NCBI RefSeq assembly: GCF_001458175.1
Contig: NZ_CYPW01000027.1
Location: 456,997-520,996 of the forward strand
Direction of reading: 5' to 3'
Length of the DNA: 64,000 nucleotides
Origin: Shimia marina
GTDB lineage: Bacteria > Pseudomonadota > Alphaproteobacteria > Rhodobacterales > Rhodobacteraceae
Part shown: positions 9,197 to 17,296 of the stretch, piece by piece
Position numbering within the stretch: position 1 is the stretch's first letter
Layout of the letters: every line of letters starts with the position of its first letter
Notes under the pieces: generated by a model
The model's input: only the letters and a program-made list of their open reading frames with translations
Databases searched by the model: none
Told to the model about the DNA's origin: nothing
Position numbers and translations under genes: made by a program

Positions 9197-9895
9197 TTAG
9201 GCGTTCATTTGGTTGTGCTTGCGCGCAACGTAGTCTTTGGCCATCTCAACAGCGACAGCCGCATCGCGGCAATAGCCGTCTGCGCCGATCGCTTTGCCGA
9301 ACTCTTCGTTCAGCGGCGCGCCCCCGACCAGAACGATGTAGTCCTCACGGACACCGCTCTCGACCATCGTGTCAATCACGACTTTCATGTAAGGCATGGT
9401 CGTGGTCAGCAGAGCAGACATGCCCAGAATGTCTGGCTTGTGCTCTTCGAGCGCTTCCAGGTAGTTTTCGACTGGGTTGTTGATGCCGATGTCCACAACT
9501 TCGAAGCCTGCGCCTTCCATCATCATGGACACGAGGTTTTTACCGATGTCGTGAATGTCACCTTTCACCGTGCCGATCACCATGGACCCCATGCGCGGTG
9601 CGCCAGTTTCGGCGAGCAGCGGCTTGAGGATGGCCATGCCGCCTTTCATGGCGTTTGCAGCCAGAAGCACTTCAGGCACGAAGAGGATTCCATCGCGGAA
9701 GTCGGCGCCAACGATGGTCATGCCGCCAACAAGCGCGTCGGTCAGGATGTTGTAAGGCGCCCAACCCCGTTCCAACAGGATGTTCACAGCCTCTTCGATT
9801 TCCTCTTTGAGGCCATCGTAGAGGTCGTCAAACATCTGTTGGACAAGTTCCTCGTCGTCCAGCTCGGACAGGATGATGTCTTCTTCTTCTGACAT
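9197..9895 (-). CDS. Cobalamin-binding methyltransferase corrinoid protein (probable MetH B12 module)
   Basis: 232 residues from ATG 9895, chosen over ATG 9901 because GGGA is eight bases upstream. Residues 1-95 form the helical cap domain of methyltransferase corrinoid proteins (EEAVNILLERG...). Residues 100-230 form the Rossmann B12-binding domain with the base-off/His-on motif GDIHDIGKN, where His near residue 115 ligates cobalt. The rest is VLVGGAPLNEEF and a C-terminal helix. It equals the middle of methionine synthase MetH without catalytic or activation domains. A matching homocysteine-binding gene lies at 12579-13592. It could alternatively serve a methylamine or betaine demethylation system. 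No cobalamin riboswitch is apparent upstream. Confidence 0.9.
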   Translation of the reverse strand: MSEEEDIILSELDDEELVQQMFDDLYDGLKEEIEEAVNILLERGWAPYNILTDALVGGMTIVGADFRDGILFVPEVLLAANAMKGGMAILKPLLAETGAPRMGSMVIGTVKGDIHDIGKNLVSMMMEGAGFEVVDIGINNPVENYLEALEEHKPDILGMSALLTTTMPYMKVVIDTMVESGVREDYIVLVGGAPLNEEFGKAIGADGYCRDAAVAVEMAKDYVARKHNQMNA

Positions 9896-10078
9896 GTGCA
9901 TGTTCCCATATCATGGCTTCGCCGGTTACGTGGCGTCGCTCGCTCTCTGTTGTCCCAGATGTCGGTCTTTTTGACGCGGCAAACTGTCTGAATAGCGACA
10001 TAGCCAAGGTCGCGTGCGACGTGTAGGGGCAAAAATGGCGTTTCTGATGAAAGTTTTTCATTCAGATTATGGGTTTTA

Positions 10079-10107
10079 TTGTGTGCGTTCTACTTTTGTT
10101 CTATCTT
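10079..10107 (+). promoter_or_regulatory. Probable leaderless promoter of the radical SAM gene
   Basis: TTGTGT (10079-10084) and TATCTT (10102-10107) are separated by exactly 17 bases. A start six to seven bases after the -10 would fall on the ATG at 10114. There is no Shine-Dalgarno sequence before that ATG, which fits a leaderless transcript. The SOS box fills the spacer. Confidence 0.45.
10087..10101 (+). promoter_or_regulatory. LexA (SOS) box, GTTC-N7-GTTC
   Basis: GTTC TACTTTT GTTC is an exact match to the direct-repeat LexA operator known from alphaproteobacteria (GTTC-N7-GTTC). It lies between the proposed -35 and -10 elements, where a bound repressor would block RNA polymerase. It is 12 bases upstream of the radical SAM start codon. 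Confidence 0.7.
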
Positions 10108-10113
10108 TGACGT

Positions 10114-11220
10114 ATGGTGGATGAAAAACGACATGAGCTGGCAGCCTATTTGGAGCGCATAGATCCCAGACGTCGTCGTGCCCGGGGGGCACGCAGCAAT
10201 GCAAGCGGCCGGTTTGAGACTTCGCGTGAAGAGGTTTGGGATGGCTGGGATATGGTCGAAGAGCGTGCAGACTTTGCTACAGAAGTGCGTGAAGAGGCGC
10301 CGCGCTCTGTGATCGTGCGCAATCAATCGCCCGATGTACCTTTTGATCAATCCCTTAATCCTTACCGGGGGTGTGAACATGGGTGTATCTATTGTTTTGC
10401 GCGCCCAACACATGCCTACCTCGGATTGTCACCCGGATTGGATTTTGAAAGCAAGCTCGTGGCACGGCCTAATGCGGCGCAAGTGCTGGAGCGTCAGTTG
10501 CGCTCAAAATCCTATGTGCCGGATGTGCTGGCACTAGGCACCAATACGGACCCTTATCAACCCATTGAGCGTCGATATCGGATTATGCGGAGGATTTTGG
10601 AGGTTCTGGAGCGGTTTCAGCATCCGGTGGCGATTGTGACCAAAGGGACGCTGATTGAGCGGGATATCGACATATTGCAGCGTTTGGCGCAGCGGGGGCT
10701 GGCGCAGGTTGGCGTTTCACTCACGACGCTTGATGAGAATCTTTCCAGAGCGATGGAGCCACGTGTGCCCTTGCCTGCGCGCCGGGTTGAGATGATCAGA
10801 CGTTTGAGTGCGGCAGATATTCCCGTGCGTGTGATGTTGGCGCCGGTGGTGCCGGGTTTGAGTGATCACGAAGTTGAACGCTTGTTGGCTGCCGGGGCGC
10901 AGGCCGGTGCGAGGGCGGCAAGCTGGATCATGCTGCGTTTGCCCGGAGAGGTCGCGCCGCTCTTTGAGGAGTGGTTGGAGGATGCCTACCCTGCAAGAGC
11001 GGGCAAAGTGATGGCGCGCCTGCGCGAGATGCATGGCGGCGACCTCTATCAGGCCGCTTGGGGGAAGCGCATGCGGGGCGAGGGCATTTTTGCGGAAATG
11101 ATTGCCCAGCGCTTTGAGGCGGCACGTAAGCGGCTGGGCCTTTTGAAGACCCTCCCGGAGTTGCGCCGGGATTTGTTTGAAGTGCCTCTGGATCGGGACG
11201 GGCAAATGGCGCTTTTTTAG
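10114..11220 (+). CDS. PA0069 family radical SAM protein
   Basis: 368 residues. The radical SAM cluster motif is CEHGCIYC at about residues 88-95 (CX3CX2C), binding a 4Fe-4S cluster that cleaves S-adenosylmethionine. The conserved N-terminal stretch (RARGARSNASGRFE, DGWD) and the AXSF-like RPTHAYLGLSPGLDFE after the cluster are typical of the PA0069/Rv2578c group, distantly related to spore photoproduct lyase. The substrate is unknown. The SOS box directly upstream points to DNA damage control, so a role in DNA repair is plausible but unproven. Its stop overlaps the convergent VOC gene by four bases. Confidence 0.92.
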   Translation: MVDEKRHELAAYLERIDPRRRRARGARSNASGRFETSREEVWDGWDMVEERADFATEVREEAPRSVIVRNQSPDVPFDQSLNPYRGCEHGCIYCFARPTHAYLGLSPGLDFESKLVARPNAAQVLERQLRSKSYVPDVLALGTNTDPYQPIERRYRIMRRILEVLERFQHPVAIVTKGTLIERDIDILQRLAQRGLAQVGVSLTTLDENLSRAMEPRVPLPARRVEMIRRLSAADIPVRVMLAPVVPGLSDHEVERLLAAGAQAGARAASWIMLRLPGEVAPLFEEWLEDAYPARAGKVMARLREMHGGDLYQAAWGKRMRGEGIFAEMIAQRFEAARKRLGLLKTLPELRRDLFEVPLDRDGQMALF

Positions 11221-11978
11221 CGGATCTGAATGCGCGGCACGGACGTGATTTTCAGCCGCTGACAGGACGTGAACGGCTGTGATGTTGCTATTGTCAGGCC
11301 CGCGTAGCCGGCTGCACCAACCTGGGGCACAGTTTCCCTTTCCAAAGCGGGTACATGTTGAATTTCCAACAAAGTCTCGGGACGTTGATAAAGCCAAGGG
11401 CGGTTTTCCACCGCGGTTGGATCCGCGTTGGGCGGCGATGCCTGAGTGCTGCCATAGAAATAAAGCGTGAAGCCAAAGGGCGTTACGTCTTGAATGGAGA
11501 GCAGCGGGAGGCCCCATGACAGGATGTCTGGCTGAATGGCGGTGATATCGGAGGTGCGCAGGGTCACGAGATTGATATGCGGCCCGCCGCCAAGCAGGCT
11601 CTCGTCATAGGGGCGTGTTGGGCGGTTGCCTTTGAAATGATGATCTATCAGTTCGACTGGAAAGCCTTCAGGATCCATCGCTTTGGCGAGGTATCCTACA
11701 TCGCGAAACTGTTTCGGTGTGGTGCACTCCACTCCTGCCGCGCGCAGTTGGCTGACGGCCAAATCGATATTTGGCACGGCGATGGCAATTTTCCAGAAGA
11801 GATCGCTGTCTTGTGGGGCATAGGGGTGCTGGGCCTGCTCAAAACTTAGAGAGACGTCTTGAGCGCTGTAGCTCAGTGTACCGTTATCGCTTTCCGACAT
11901 GCCGAAAACATCGCGGTAAAAGCAGCGCTGTGCATCAGGGTTGCTGACGCGGAGGGTGAGCGTGTCCAGATGTGCCAA
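11217..11978 (-). CDS. VOC family protein (glyoxalase/extradiol dioxygenase fold)
   Basis: 253 residues from TTG 11978, which has GAGAGG six bases upstream and opens directly on the domain (HLDTLTLRVSNP); a longer frame to 12038 lacks such support. Two paired vicinal-oxygen-chelate modules are visible: residues 1-115 (RCFYRDVFGM ... EGFPVELIDH) and about 130-235 (INLVTLRTSDI ... GFTLYFYG). This is the arrangement of catechol 2,3-dioxygenase-like enzymes. The usual His/His/Glu metal site is only partly clear, so I do not claim a reaction. Confidence 0.82.
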   Translation of the reverse strand: MAHLDTLTLRVSNPDAQRCFYRDVFGMSESDNGTLSYSAQDVSLSFEQAQHPYAPQDSDLFWKIAIAVPNIDLAVSQLRAAGVECTTPKQFRDVGYLAKAMDPEGFPVELIDHHFKGNRPTRPYDESLLGGGPHINLVTLRTSDITAIQPDILSWGLPLLSIQDVTPFGFTLYFYGSTQASPPNADPTAVENRPWLYQRPETLLEIQHVPALERETVPQVGAAGYAGLTIATSQPFTSCQRLKITSVPRIQIR

Positions 11979-12127
11979 AATTCGGCCTCTCAAGTGGTGT
12001 GAGTGTTCGTGATTTTTGTATCGGAGTTTTGCTCGCAACGAAACGGTCGTGATCGGTCTCTGAGCGGATGACAGGCGTTGAAGATCAGGGTAGGTGGAGG
12101 GCGGAACTTAACTGATGAAGACCAATA

Positions 12128-12514
12128 ATGAAAAGACTAGTACTGGCTGCGGTATTGGCAGCCACGCCTGTTGGGGCAGAAGTGAGGGTGCGGGATGCGG
12201 ACACCATAGTGGTGGATGGCACGCCGGTGAGATTTCAGGGTGTCGACGCGCCGGAGCTTAAAACGCGTGCGGGAAAAGATGCGAAACGGTGGACTGTCAA
12301 TTACTTACGGGGCAAATCCGTGAAATGTGATTTGACGGGAGAACGCTCTTATGATCGCCACATCGGGGTTTGTTATGCAGATGGCGAAGACATTGGAGCT
12401 GCCGTGATTGCGGCGGGACACGCGCTTGATTGCGCCCGCTATTCGGGTGGGCGTTATCGCCATCTGGAGCGACCCTCCGCCAAAAGCCGGATTGCGCGGG
12501 CACGCTATTGTTGA
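12128..12514 (+). CDS. Secreted thermonuclease (SNase) family protein
   Basis: 128 residues, with a signal peptide at 1-17 (cleavage about VGA-E). The rest is a compact staphylococcal-nuclease fold: RVRDADTIVVDGTPVRFQGVDAPE, then ERSYDRHIGVCYADGEDIG and the closing AGHALDCARYS. The catalytic-type Arg in VRFQG, Glu in APE and Arg in YDRH are present. It probably hydrolyses nucleic acid in the periplasm or outside the cell. The gene stands alone and ends at a strong bidirectional terminator. Confidence 0.88.
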   Translation: MKRLVLAAVLAATPVGAEVRVRDADTIVVDGTPVRFQGVDAPELKTRAGKDAKRWTVNYLRGKSVKCDLTGERSYDRHIGVCYADGEDIGAAVIAAGHALDCARYSGGRYRHLERPSAKSRIARARYC

Positions 12515-12524
12515 TCGTATAGAC

Positions 12525-12553
12525 AAACAGCCCGGCACGTGGCCGGGCTGTTT
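12525..12553. terminator. Bidirectional terminator between the nuclease and methyltransferase genes
   Basis: A perfect 12-bp stem, AAACAGCCCGGC (12525-12536) and GCCGGGCTGTTT (12542-12553), with a 5-base loop. A and T runs flank the stem, so it can work for both convergent genes. Confidence 0.85.
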
Positions 12554-12578
12554 GCCAAATGTGTGATTGTGATTGAAC

Positions 12579-13592
12579 TTAGGCGCGACGGCGCCCACGG
12601 CGTTCGCGTTTTGGCGCTTCCGCCTCACCCGTACCGTCCGAGGTCGAAGAAAACCCGCCGAGTTTTTCTGTGATCTGCTCCAGTGTGGGCCGCTCGCCAC
12701 GGGGGCGTGTTTCCAGAGCGTGACGCATGGCTTTCAGGTGCTCCGCCATTGTGCCGCAGCATCCGCCAATGATGGTGGCTCCGCAATCACGCGCCATAAC
12801 CGCATATTCGGCCATCAGTTCCGGCGTGCCATCGTAGTGGATGTGACCGTCATGGTATTTGGGAATGCCGGCATTCCCTTTGGCCACGATCGGGCGCTCA
12901 ATTCCCTGGGCAGAAAAGCCAAGCACGGTGCGCAGCAGGTCGGCGGCCCCTACGCCGCAGTTTGCGCCAAAGCCGAGTGGCGGATTGGGAAGGGCTTCGA
13001 CCATCTGGGCCATATCAGCAGAGGTCACGCCCATCATGGTGCGTCCGGCGGTGTCAAAACTCATAGTGCCGACCCATGGCATATCTGCCAAAGCAAAGGC
13101 TTCGGCGGCGGCTTTGTATTCTTCGGGCGCAGAAATGGTTTCAAGCCAGAGCACGTCAGCGCCGCCTTCTTTCAGGCCTTCGGCTTGCTCATGAAACATT
13201 TCGACGGCACCAGCGTGGCTCAGAGTGCCGACCGGCTCCATGATGTCTCCGGTTGGCCCGACAGAGCCAGCAACCACAACGGGACGACCGGCGGCATCTG
13301 CCACGTCCCGGCCAATTTCGGCAGCCAGACGGTTGAGCTCACGGACACGGCCCTGTGCGTCATGCAGTTTCAAACGCGACGCATTCCCGCCAAAAGAGTT
13401 GGTCAGAAAGATATCGGACCCGCTCTCTACAGCGAGGCTGTAGAGTTTCTTGATGTTTTCCGGATGCGTGTCGTTCCAGATTTCAGGCGCATCGCCGGAG
13501 GTGAGCCCCATATTGAACAGATTGGTGCCAGTGGCGCCATCTGCCATCAGCCAGTCACGGGTTTCCAAGAGTTTGGAGAGGGCGTTCGTCAT
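12579..13592 (-). CDS. bmt: Zinc-dependent homocysteine S-methyltransferase (bmt-type; MetH homocysteine module)
   Basis: 337 residues from ATG 13592, with AGGAG seven bases upstream. Single homocysteine-methyltransferase TIM barrel: DGATGTNLF near the start, zinc ligands Cys212 (GANCG) and Cys278/Cys279 (GGCCG). The C-terminal tail is Arg-rich (KRERRGRRRA). Such genes are often labelled betaine--homocysteine methyltransferase. With a free-standing corrinoid protein 2.7 kb away on the same strand, it more likely transfers the methyl group from methylcobalamin to homocysteine, as the N-terminal module of MetH does. The pterin-binding and reactivation modules are not in this window. Confidence 0.88.
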   Translation of the reverse strand: MTNALSKLLETRDWLMADGATGTNLFNMGLTSGDAPEIWNDTHPENIKKLYSLAVESGSDIFLTNSFGGNASRLKLHDAQGRVRELNRLAAEIGRDVADAAGRPVVVAGSVGPTGDIMEPVGTLSHAGAVEMFHEQAEGLKEGGADVLWLETISAPEEYKAAAEAFALADMPWVGTMSFDTAGRTMMGVTSADMAQMVEALPNPPLGFGANCGVGAADLLRTVLGFSAQGIERPIVAKGNAGIPKYHDGHIHYDGTPELMAEYAVMARDCGATIIGGCCGTMAEHLKAMRHALETRPRGERPTLEQITEKLGGFSSTSDGTGEAEAPKRERRGRRRA

Positions 13593-13686
13593 CTGAGACT
13601 CCTTTCGGCGCGGACGGGCCGCGTAGTTTATCTTCGCCGTGTGCCACGAAGGCCGCGAAGGCTCAAATTCATTTGATGCATGACAA

Positions 13687-15591
13687 TTATGAGTCAGATC
13701 GCATGTGACCTTTGATCGTTGCCATCTGGACCACAGGGGCGCAGTCAATGGGGGTCGCCGGTGCGCTGCGCAGGTTGACGGCACGGATCAGATCTAATGT
13801 TGCCAAGCTCAGTTGGGCAGGCCCCGGAGCCGCCATGAACAGAGGCTGCCAGCGCGGGGCGAAACACGCCTTGAATTGCCGCAATCCCGCGCCACCGCCG
13901 TGTTTGAAGTGCTGTGTGCGCAAAAACTGCTCTAGTCGGGTGCGTCCGGTGGGCAATGCGGGGGCTGCAGCCAAGGACAGGCACTGCACGTCGAGATCTG
14001 CAGCCGCTTCGATGGCACGCTGCACAAGGAGATGCATGGTGCCATCTGGCGCATCCGGAAGCACACGCATCAGATCCAGACACCACTCATGTGCGGTAGC
14101 ATGAAAGCTTACAAAGCCAACAAGCCGTGCGCCCTGATAGGCAAGAAAAACCTGCTGGTGGCCGACGTAGAGATCGTCAAACCGTCCCATGGTCAGCCCG
14201 CGCGGGACGCCGTGGCGCGCTTCCCAAGCGGAGGACACACGAGCCATGTCGCCTAAGGGCAATGTGCCTTCAGGGCGCAAGACTGAGATATCTGCCTTTT
14301 CGGCATGACGCAGCTTGCGACGCAATTGGCGATAGGAGGCGCCATCGGTGCTGTGCATGGCTGGGTGGATGAGTGCCTCATCCGAAATATGCAACACAGC
14401 CCAGCCAGCCTTGCGCGCGCTCACAGCTTGACGCGCAGATATTTTATATTTGCAGGCAATACGGTTTTGCGCGCGGGCGGCATGTTTAAGAGGACGGGCC
14501 ATACTGTTGGCATCGCCTTCGATCGGGTCAAACAGCGCCACCAGCGTTTGGCCAATGCGCACAATGCCACAGCGGCCAGCATCGCAAGACAAGAGCGCGC
14601 CGCCATTTTGACGAATAACGCCCAGTTCTGCGCGGCTGACCGAGGAAAGAGGGGTTTCACCAAAGGCCTCAAACGCGCGTGCGTGGCGCGGTTGGCGCGC
14701 AAGAGAGGGGCGCAGCAGACATCGCAACAGAGCGGCGCCAGACAACAAGGCTGGCAGCGCATAGTAGATCGCGCGGAAGGCCAGAACACCGGCAAGCAGG
14801 ATGGGCTCTGGCTGATGCGGTAGAAGCGCAAGAAGGGTCAGTTCGAAAGGTCCCACGCCGCCGGGGGTGCCGGAGAAAATAGCGGCTCCCAGTGCAATTA
14901 GAAAGACAGGCAGCAGCGTGGCGAAGCTGAGGGACATGTCAGGCGGGAGCAGTACATAGAGCGCAAGTGCGGCAAACACAGTGTCGATCAGGCACAGGCT
15001 CAACAGAGCGGCCATGGCAGGCAGGGTGGGCAGCGTGAAGCGGCGACCTTGACGGGAAAGGACCGGAAACATGAAGGCCACAATTGCTAATCCAAGGGCG
15101 ACCGCGAGAATCAGATAGGGCAGGTAGCCAGGAATATGTGGCGTCGGGAGGGCCAGCGCAGCCAGCGCGATGGTCACAGCCAGTGCGGCAAGGAAGGTGA
15201 CGGTGACAAACGCAGTTATGCGCGCGGCGTCTTTGAGTGAAAGATCTGGCGTCATGCGCCAGCGCACAAAAGTGCCGACAATGGCACCCGCGCCAAGGGT
15301 TTGCCCAAGGCCGATGGCGGATGCGCCCACCCACATGGCCTCAGAAGGGGCGCGATCCATTTGGAAATGTCGCTGTGCAATGACGTCATAACGGGCCACA
15401 GCAAGAAAGCTGACGAGGGTCGCGCCAATGGCGAGGGACCATTGCAATGGCGTCACATCCATCACGGCGCTCCAGAGGGCGGAAAGATCCATGCCCTCCA
15501 ATTGCCTCGCTAAAATGACACAGCAAAGAGTGCCAAGCGCCAGCGGCCAGATGTGCCGAAGCACTGATTTTGCCTTTTTAATAATCAACAT
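13687..15591 (-). CDS. MprF-like protein: flippase-type membrane domain plus DUF2156 aminoacyltransferase domain
   Basis: 634 residues. The first ~310 form a polytopic membrane domain of the lysylphosphatidylglycerol synthetase/flippase type (FSGTPGGVGPFELTLL near 240). The C-terminal ~300 form the DUF2156 GNAT-like domain of MprF (RQNGGALLSC, SYRQLRRKLRHAEKA, WEARHG). MprF proteins transfer an amino acid from aminoacyl-tRNA to phosphatidylglycerol and flip the product, lowering surface charge and giving resistance to cationic peptides. Which amino acid is used is unknown. It is the gene upstream of the homocysteine methyltransferase, 95 bases away, with no terminator between. Confidence 0.85.
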   Translation of the reverse strand: MLIIKKAKSVLRHIWPLALGTLCCVILARQLEGMDLSALWSAVMDVTPLQWSLAIGATLVSFLAVARYDVIAQRHFQMDRAPSEAMWVGASAIGLGQTLGAGAIVGTFVRWRMTPDLSLKDAARITAFVTVTFLAALAVTIALAALALPTPHIPGYLPYLILAVALGLAIVAFMFPVLSRQGRRFTLPTLPAMAALLSLCLIDTVFAALALYVLLPPDMSLSFATLLPVFLIALGAAIFSGTPGGVGPFELTLLALLPHQPEPILLAGVLAFRAIYYALPALLSGAALLRCLLRPSLARQPRHARAFEAFGETPLSSVSRAELGVIRQNGGALLSCDAGRCGIVRIGQTLVALFDPIEGDANSMARPLKHAARAQNRIACKYKISARQAVSARKAGWAVLHISDEALIHPAMHSTDGASYRQLRRKLRHAEKADISVLRPEGTLPLGDMARVSSAWEARHGVPRGLTMGRFDDLYVGHQQVFLAYQGARLVGFVSFHATAHEWCLDLMRVLPDAPDGTMHLLVQRAIEAAADLDVQCLSLAAAPALPTGRTRLEQFLRTQHFKHGGGAGLRQFKACFAPRWQPLFMAAPGPAQLSLATLDLIRAVNLRSAPATPIDCAPVVQMATIKGHMRSDS

Positions 15592-15684
15592 TCCCCAGGT
15601 TCCCGCCCAAAATGTTCTTCAAAGTGATGCAAAAATGCTATCTGGCGCAGGGTTTCCGCTGGCTTAACATATTCAATTAGAGAG

Positions 15685-15713
15685 AAAAAAAGCGCGCGGA
15701 TGAGGCGCGCTTT
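15685..15713 (-). terminator. Rho-independent terminator of the ATPase zeta-subunit gene
   Basis: Stem AAAGCGCGC (15689-15697) with GCGCGCTTT (15705-15713), a 7-base loop, and on the minus strand a long T run from the A tract at 15685-15691. It separates the DUF1476 gene from the MprF-like gene. Confidence 0.9.
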
Positions 15714-15739
15714 CTGAATTGAGCATTTGGTGGGCCTGA

Positions 15740-16048
15740 TCAGGCTGCCAATTCCTCTTTCGCTTGTGCAAGGCATTCCCGACGTTTGGCGCGAATGCTG
15801 CTTTCGTCGGATTTGCCTTCAAGGTCGGCGACAACCTTGCGGATCACATCATCATGACCTGCTTCTTCGAAATCTGCGCGGATAACAGATTTGGCGTAGT
15901 CTTCGGCATCATCGCCAGACTTTCCGAGCAATTCAGCGGCCCAGAGGCCAAGCAATTTGTTCGCCCGTGCGTCCGCTTTGAAAGTCATTTCTTCATCATG
16001 TGCGAATTTGGCTTCAAATGCTGCTTCGCGTTCGTCAAAGGTGCTCAT
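15740..16048 (-). CDS. F1-ATPase inhibitor zeta subunit (DUF1476)
   Basis: 102 residues, highly charged and mostly helical (MSTFDEREAAFEAKFAHDEE, then LLGLWAAELLGKSG and EAGHDDVIRKV). This is the DUF1476 family, shown in Paracoccus denitrificans to be the zeta subunit that blocks ATP hydrolysis by the F1Fo-ATP synthase through its N-terminal helix. The gene is not in an atp operon; it is divergent from purC with 155 bases between the starts. GAGGA lies nine bases before the ATG. Length and sequence look intact. Confidence 0.9.
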   Translation of the reverse strand: MSTFDEREAAFEAKFAHDEEMTFKADARANKLLGLWAAELLGKSGDDAEDYAKSVIRADFEEAGHDDVIRKVVADLEGKSDESSIRAKRRECLAQAKEELAA

Positions 16049-16203
16049 GTCACTTGGTCCTCTTGGCCCTCAAACTTCTCTGAGAGATATGGCAACTTGC
16101 GGCATTCGACGCAAGAGGGCGCGGCAAGCTTGCGACAAAGCTGCCCATCATTTAAGAGGGCGGCTGAATCCGGGACTCATCGCCGGAAAAAGAGGATACA
16201 GCC

Positions 16204-16959
16204 ATGGCCCGCGGCAAAAAAATCTATGAAGGCAAAGCCAAGATTCTGTTTGAAGGGCCTGAGCCAGGCACAATCGTTCAGTATTTCAAGGATGATGCCA
16301 CCGCATTCAACGCGGAGAAGAAAGACGTGATTGATGGCAAAGGTGTGCTGAACAACCGCCTGAGCGAGTATTTCATGACGGGTCTGACGCAGATTGGCGT
16401 GCCGACACACTTTTTGAAACGCCTGAACATGCGTGAGCAGCTGGTGCGCAACTGTGAGATCATTCCTCTGGAAGTGATCGTGCGTAACTTTGCGGCAGGA
16501 TCCATGAGCAAACGTCTGGGCATTGAAGAAGGCACACAGCTGCCGCGCCCGATCGTTGAATATTGCTACAAAGACGACAGCCTTGGCGATCCGCTTGTGT
16601 CCGAAGAACACATTGCCGCCTTTGGTTGGGCGAGCCAGCAGGACATGGATGACATTCTTGGTCTTGCGCTGCGTGTGAACGACTATCTGAGCGGCGTCAT
16701 GTATGGCGTTGGTATTCGCCTGATCGATTTCAAAATCGAAATTGGCCGCGTCTACGAAGGGGATTTCCAGCGTCTGGTTGTGGCGGACGAGATCAGCCCG
16801 GACAGCTGCCGCCTGTGGGACATTGAGAGTGGTCAGAAGCTCGACAAAGATGTGTTCCGCCGTGATCTTGGCAGCTTGACGGACGCTTATGCCGAAGTGG
16901 CGCGCCGTCTGGGTGTGCTGCCCAAAGGCACCGGCCCAAAGCCGACCTTGGTAAACTGA
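16204..16959 (+). CDS. purC: Phosphoribosylaminoimidazole-succinocarboxamide synthase (SAICAR synthetase)
   Basis: 251 residues. Purine synthesis step 8: condenses CAIR with aspartate using ATP. The N-terminal [18 protein letters not shown] nucleotide loop, the [10 protein letters not shown] stretch and the signature [10 protein letters not shown] with [12 protein letters not shown] are all present. GAGGA is 10 bases before the ATG. It leads purC-purS-purQ; purM and purN are elsewhere at 62103-63742. Confidence 0.97.
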   Translation: MARGKKIYEGKAKILFEGPEPGTIVQYFKDDATAFNAEKKDVIDGKGVLNNRLSEYFMTGLTQIGVPTHFLKRLNMREQLVRNCEIIPLEVIVRNFAAGSMSKRLGIEEGTQLPRPIVEYCYKDDSLGDPLVSEEHIAAFGWASQQDMDDILGLALRVNDYLSGVMYGVGIRLIDFKIEIGRVYEGDFQRLVVADEISPDSCRLWDIESGQKLDKDVFRRDLGSLTDAYAEVARRLGVLPKGTGPKPTLVN

Positions 16960-17065
16960 CCCCAATCTGAGGCTCCAGTGCCCGGTGGCGGGCGCCGGGG
17001 TTAGACTATTTTTTGGCAGGAGGCAAAGGGACTGGCCCGCCTCCGCCCAACCGGAGAGAGACCAC

Positions 17066-17296
17066 ATGAAAGCCCGCGTTTATGTCATGCTGAAGAACGG
17101 CGTTTTGGATCCGCAAGGTGAGGCCGTGCGCCATGCGCTTGGCAGCCTTGGTTTTGACGGCGTGGAAGGCGTACGTCAGGGTAAGGTGATAGAGCTGGAT
17201 CTCGCTGAAGGCACCACCGAGGCGACCGTAACCGAGATGTGCGAGAAGTTGCTGGCAAACACCGTGATCGAAAGCTACCGGGTGGAGATGGGCTGA
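17066..17296 (+). CDS. purS: Phosphoribosylformylglycinamidine synthase subunit PurS
   Basis: 76 residues from ATG 17066 (MKARVYVMLKNGVLDPQG), preceded by GGAGAGAG. PurS is the small structural subunit that joins PurQ glutaminase to PurL in organisms with a split FGAM synthase. The LGFDGVEGVRQGK core is typical. Its TGA overlaps the purQ ATG by one base. The 106 bases after purC contain GC-rich hairpins, including CCCGGTG/CGCCGGG (16981-16999) followed nine bases later by a T run, which could adjust readthrough from purC. Confidence 0.95.
   Translation: MKARVYVMLKNGVLDPQGEAVRHALGSLGFDGVEGVRQGKVIELDLAEGTTEATVTEMCEKLLANTVIESYRVEMG

Noticed and set aside
9896-10078. Cobalamin riboswitch before the corrinoid protein gene
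   Set aside because: No B12-box-like sequence or adequate leader; most of the spacer is shared with the divergent radical SAM promoter.
13593-13686. Possible SAM-II or SAM/SAH riboswitch before the homocysteine methyltransferase gene
   Set aside because: The 94-base spacer holds no arrangement I could match to either consensus, and the upstream gene may simply read through.
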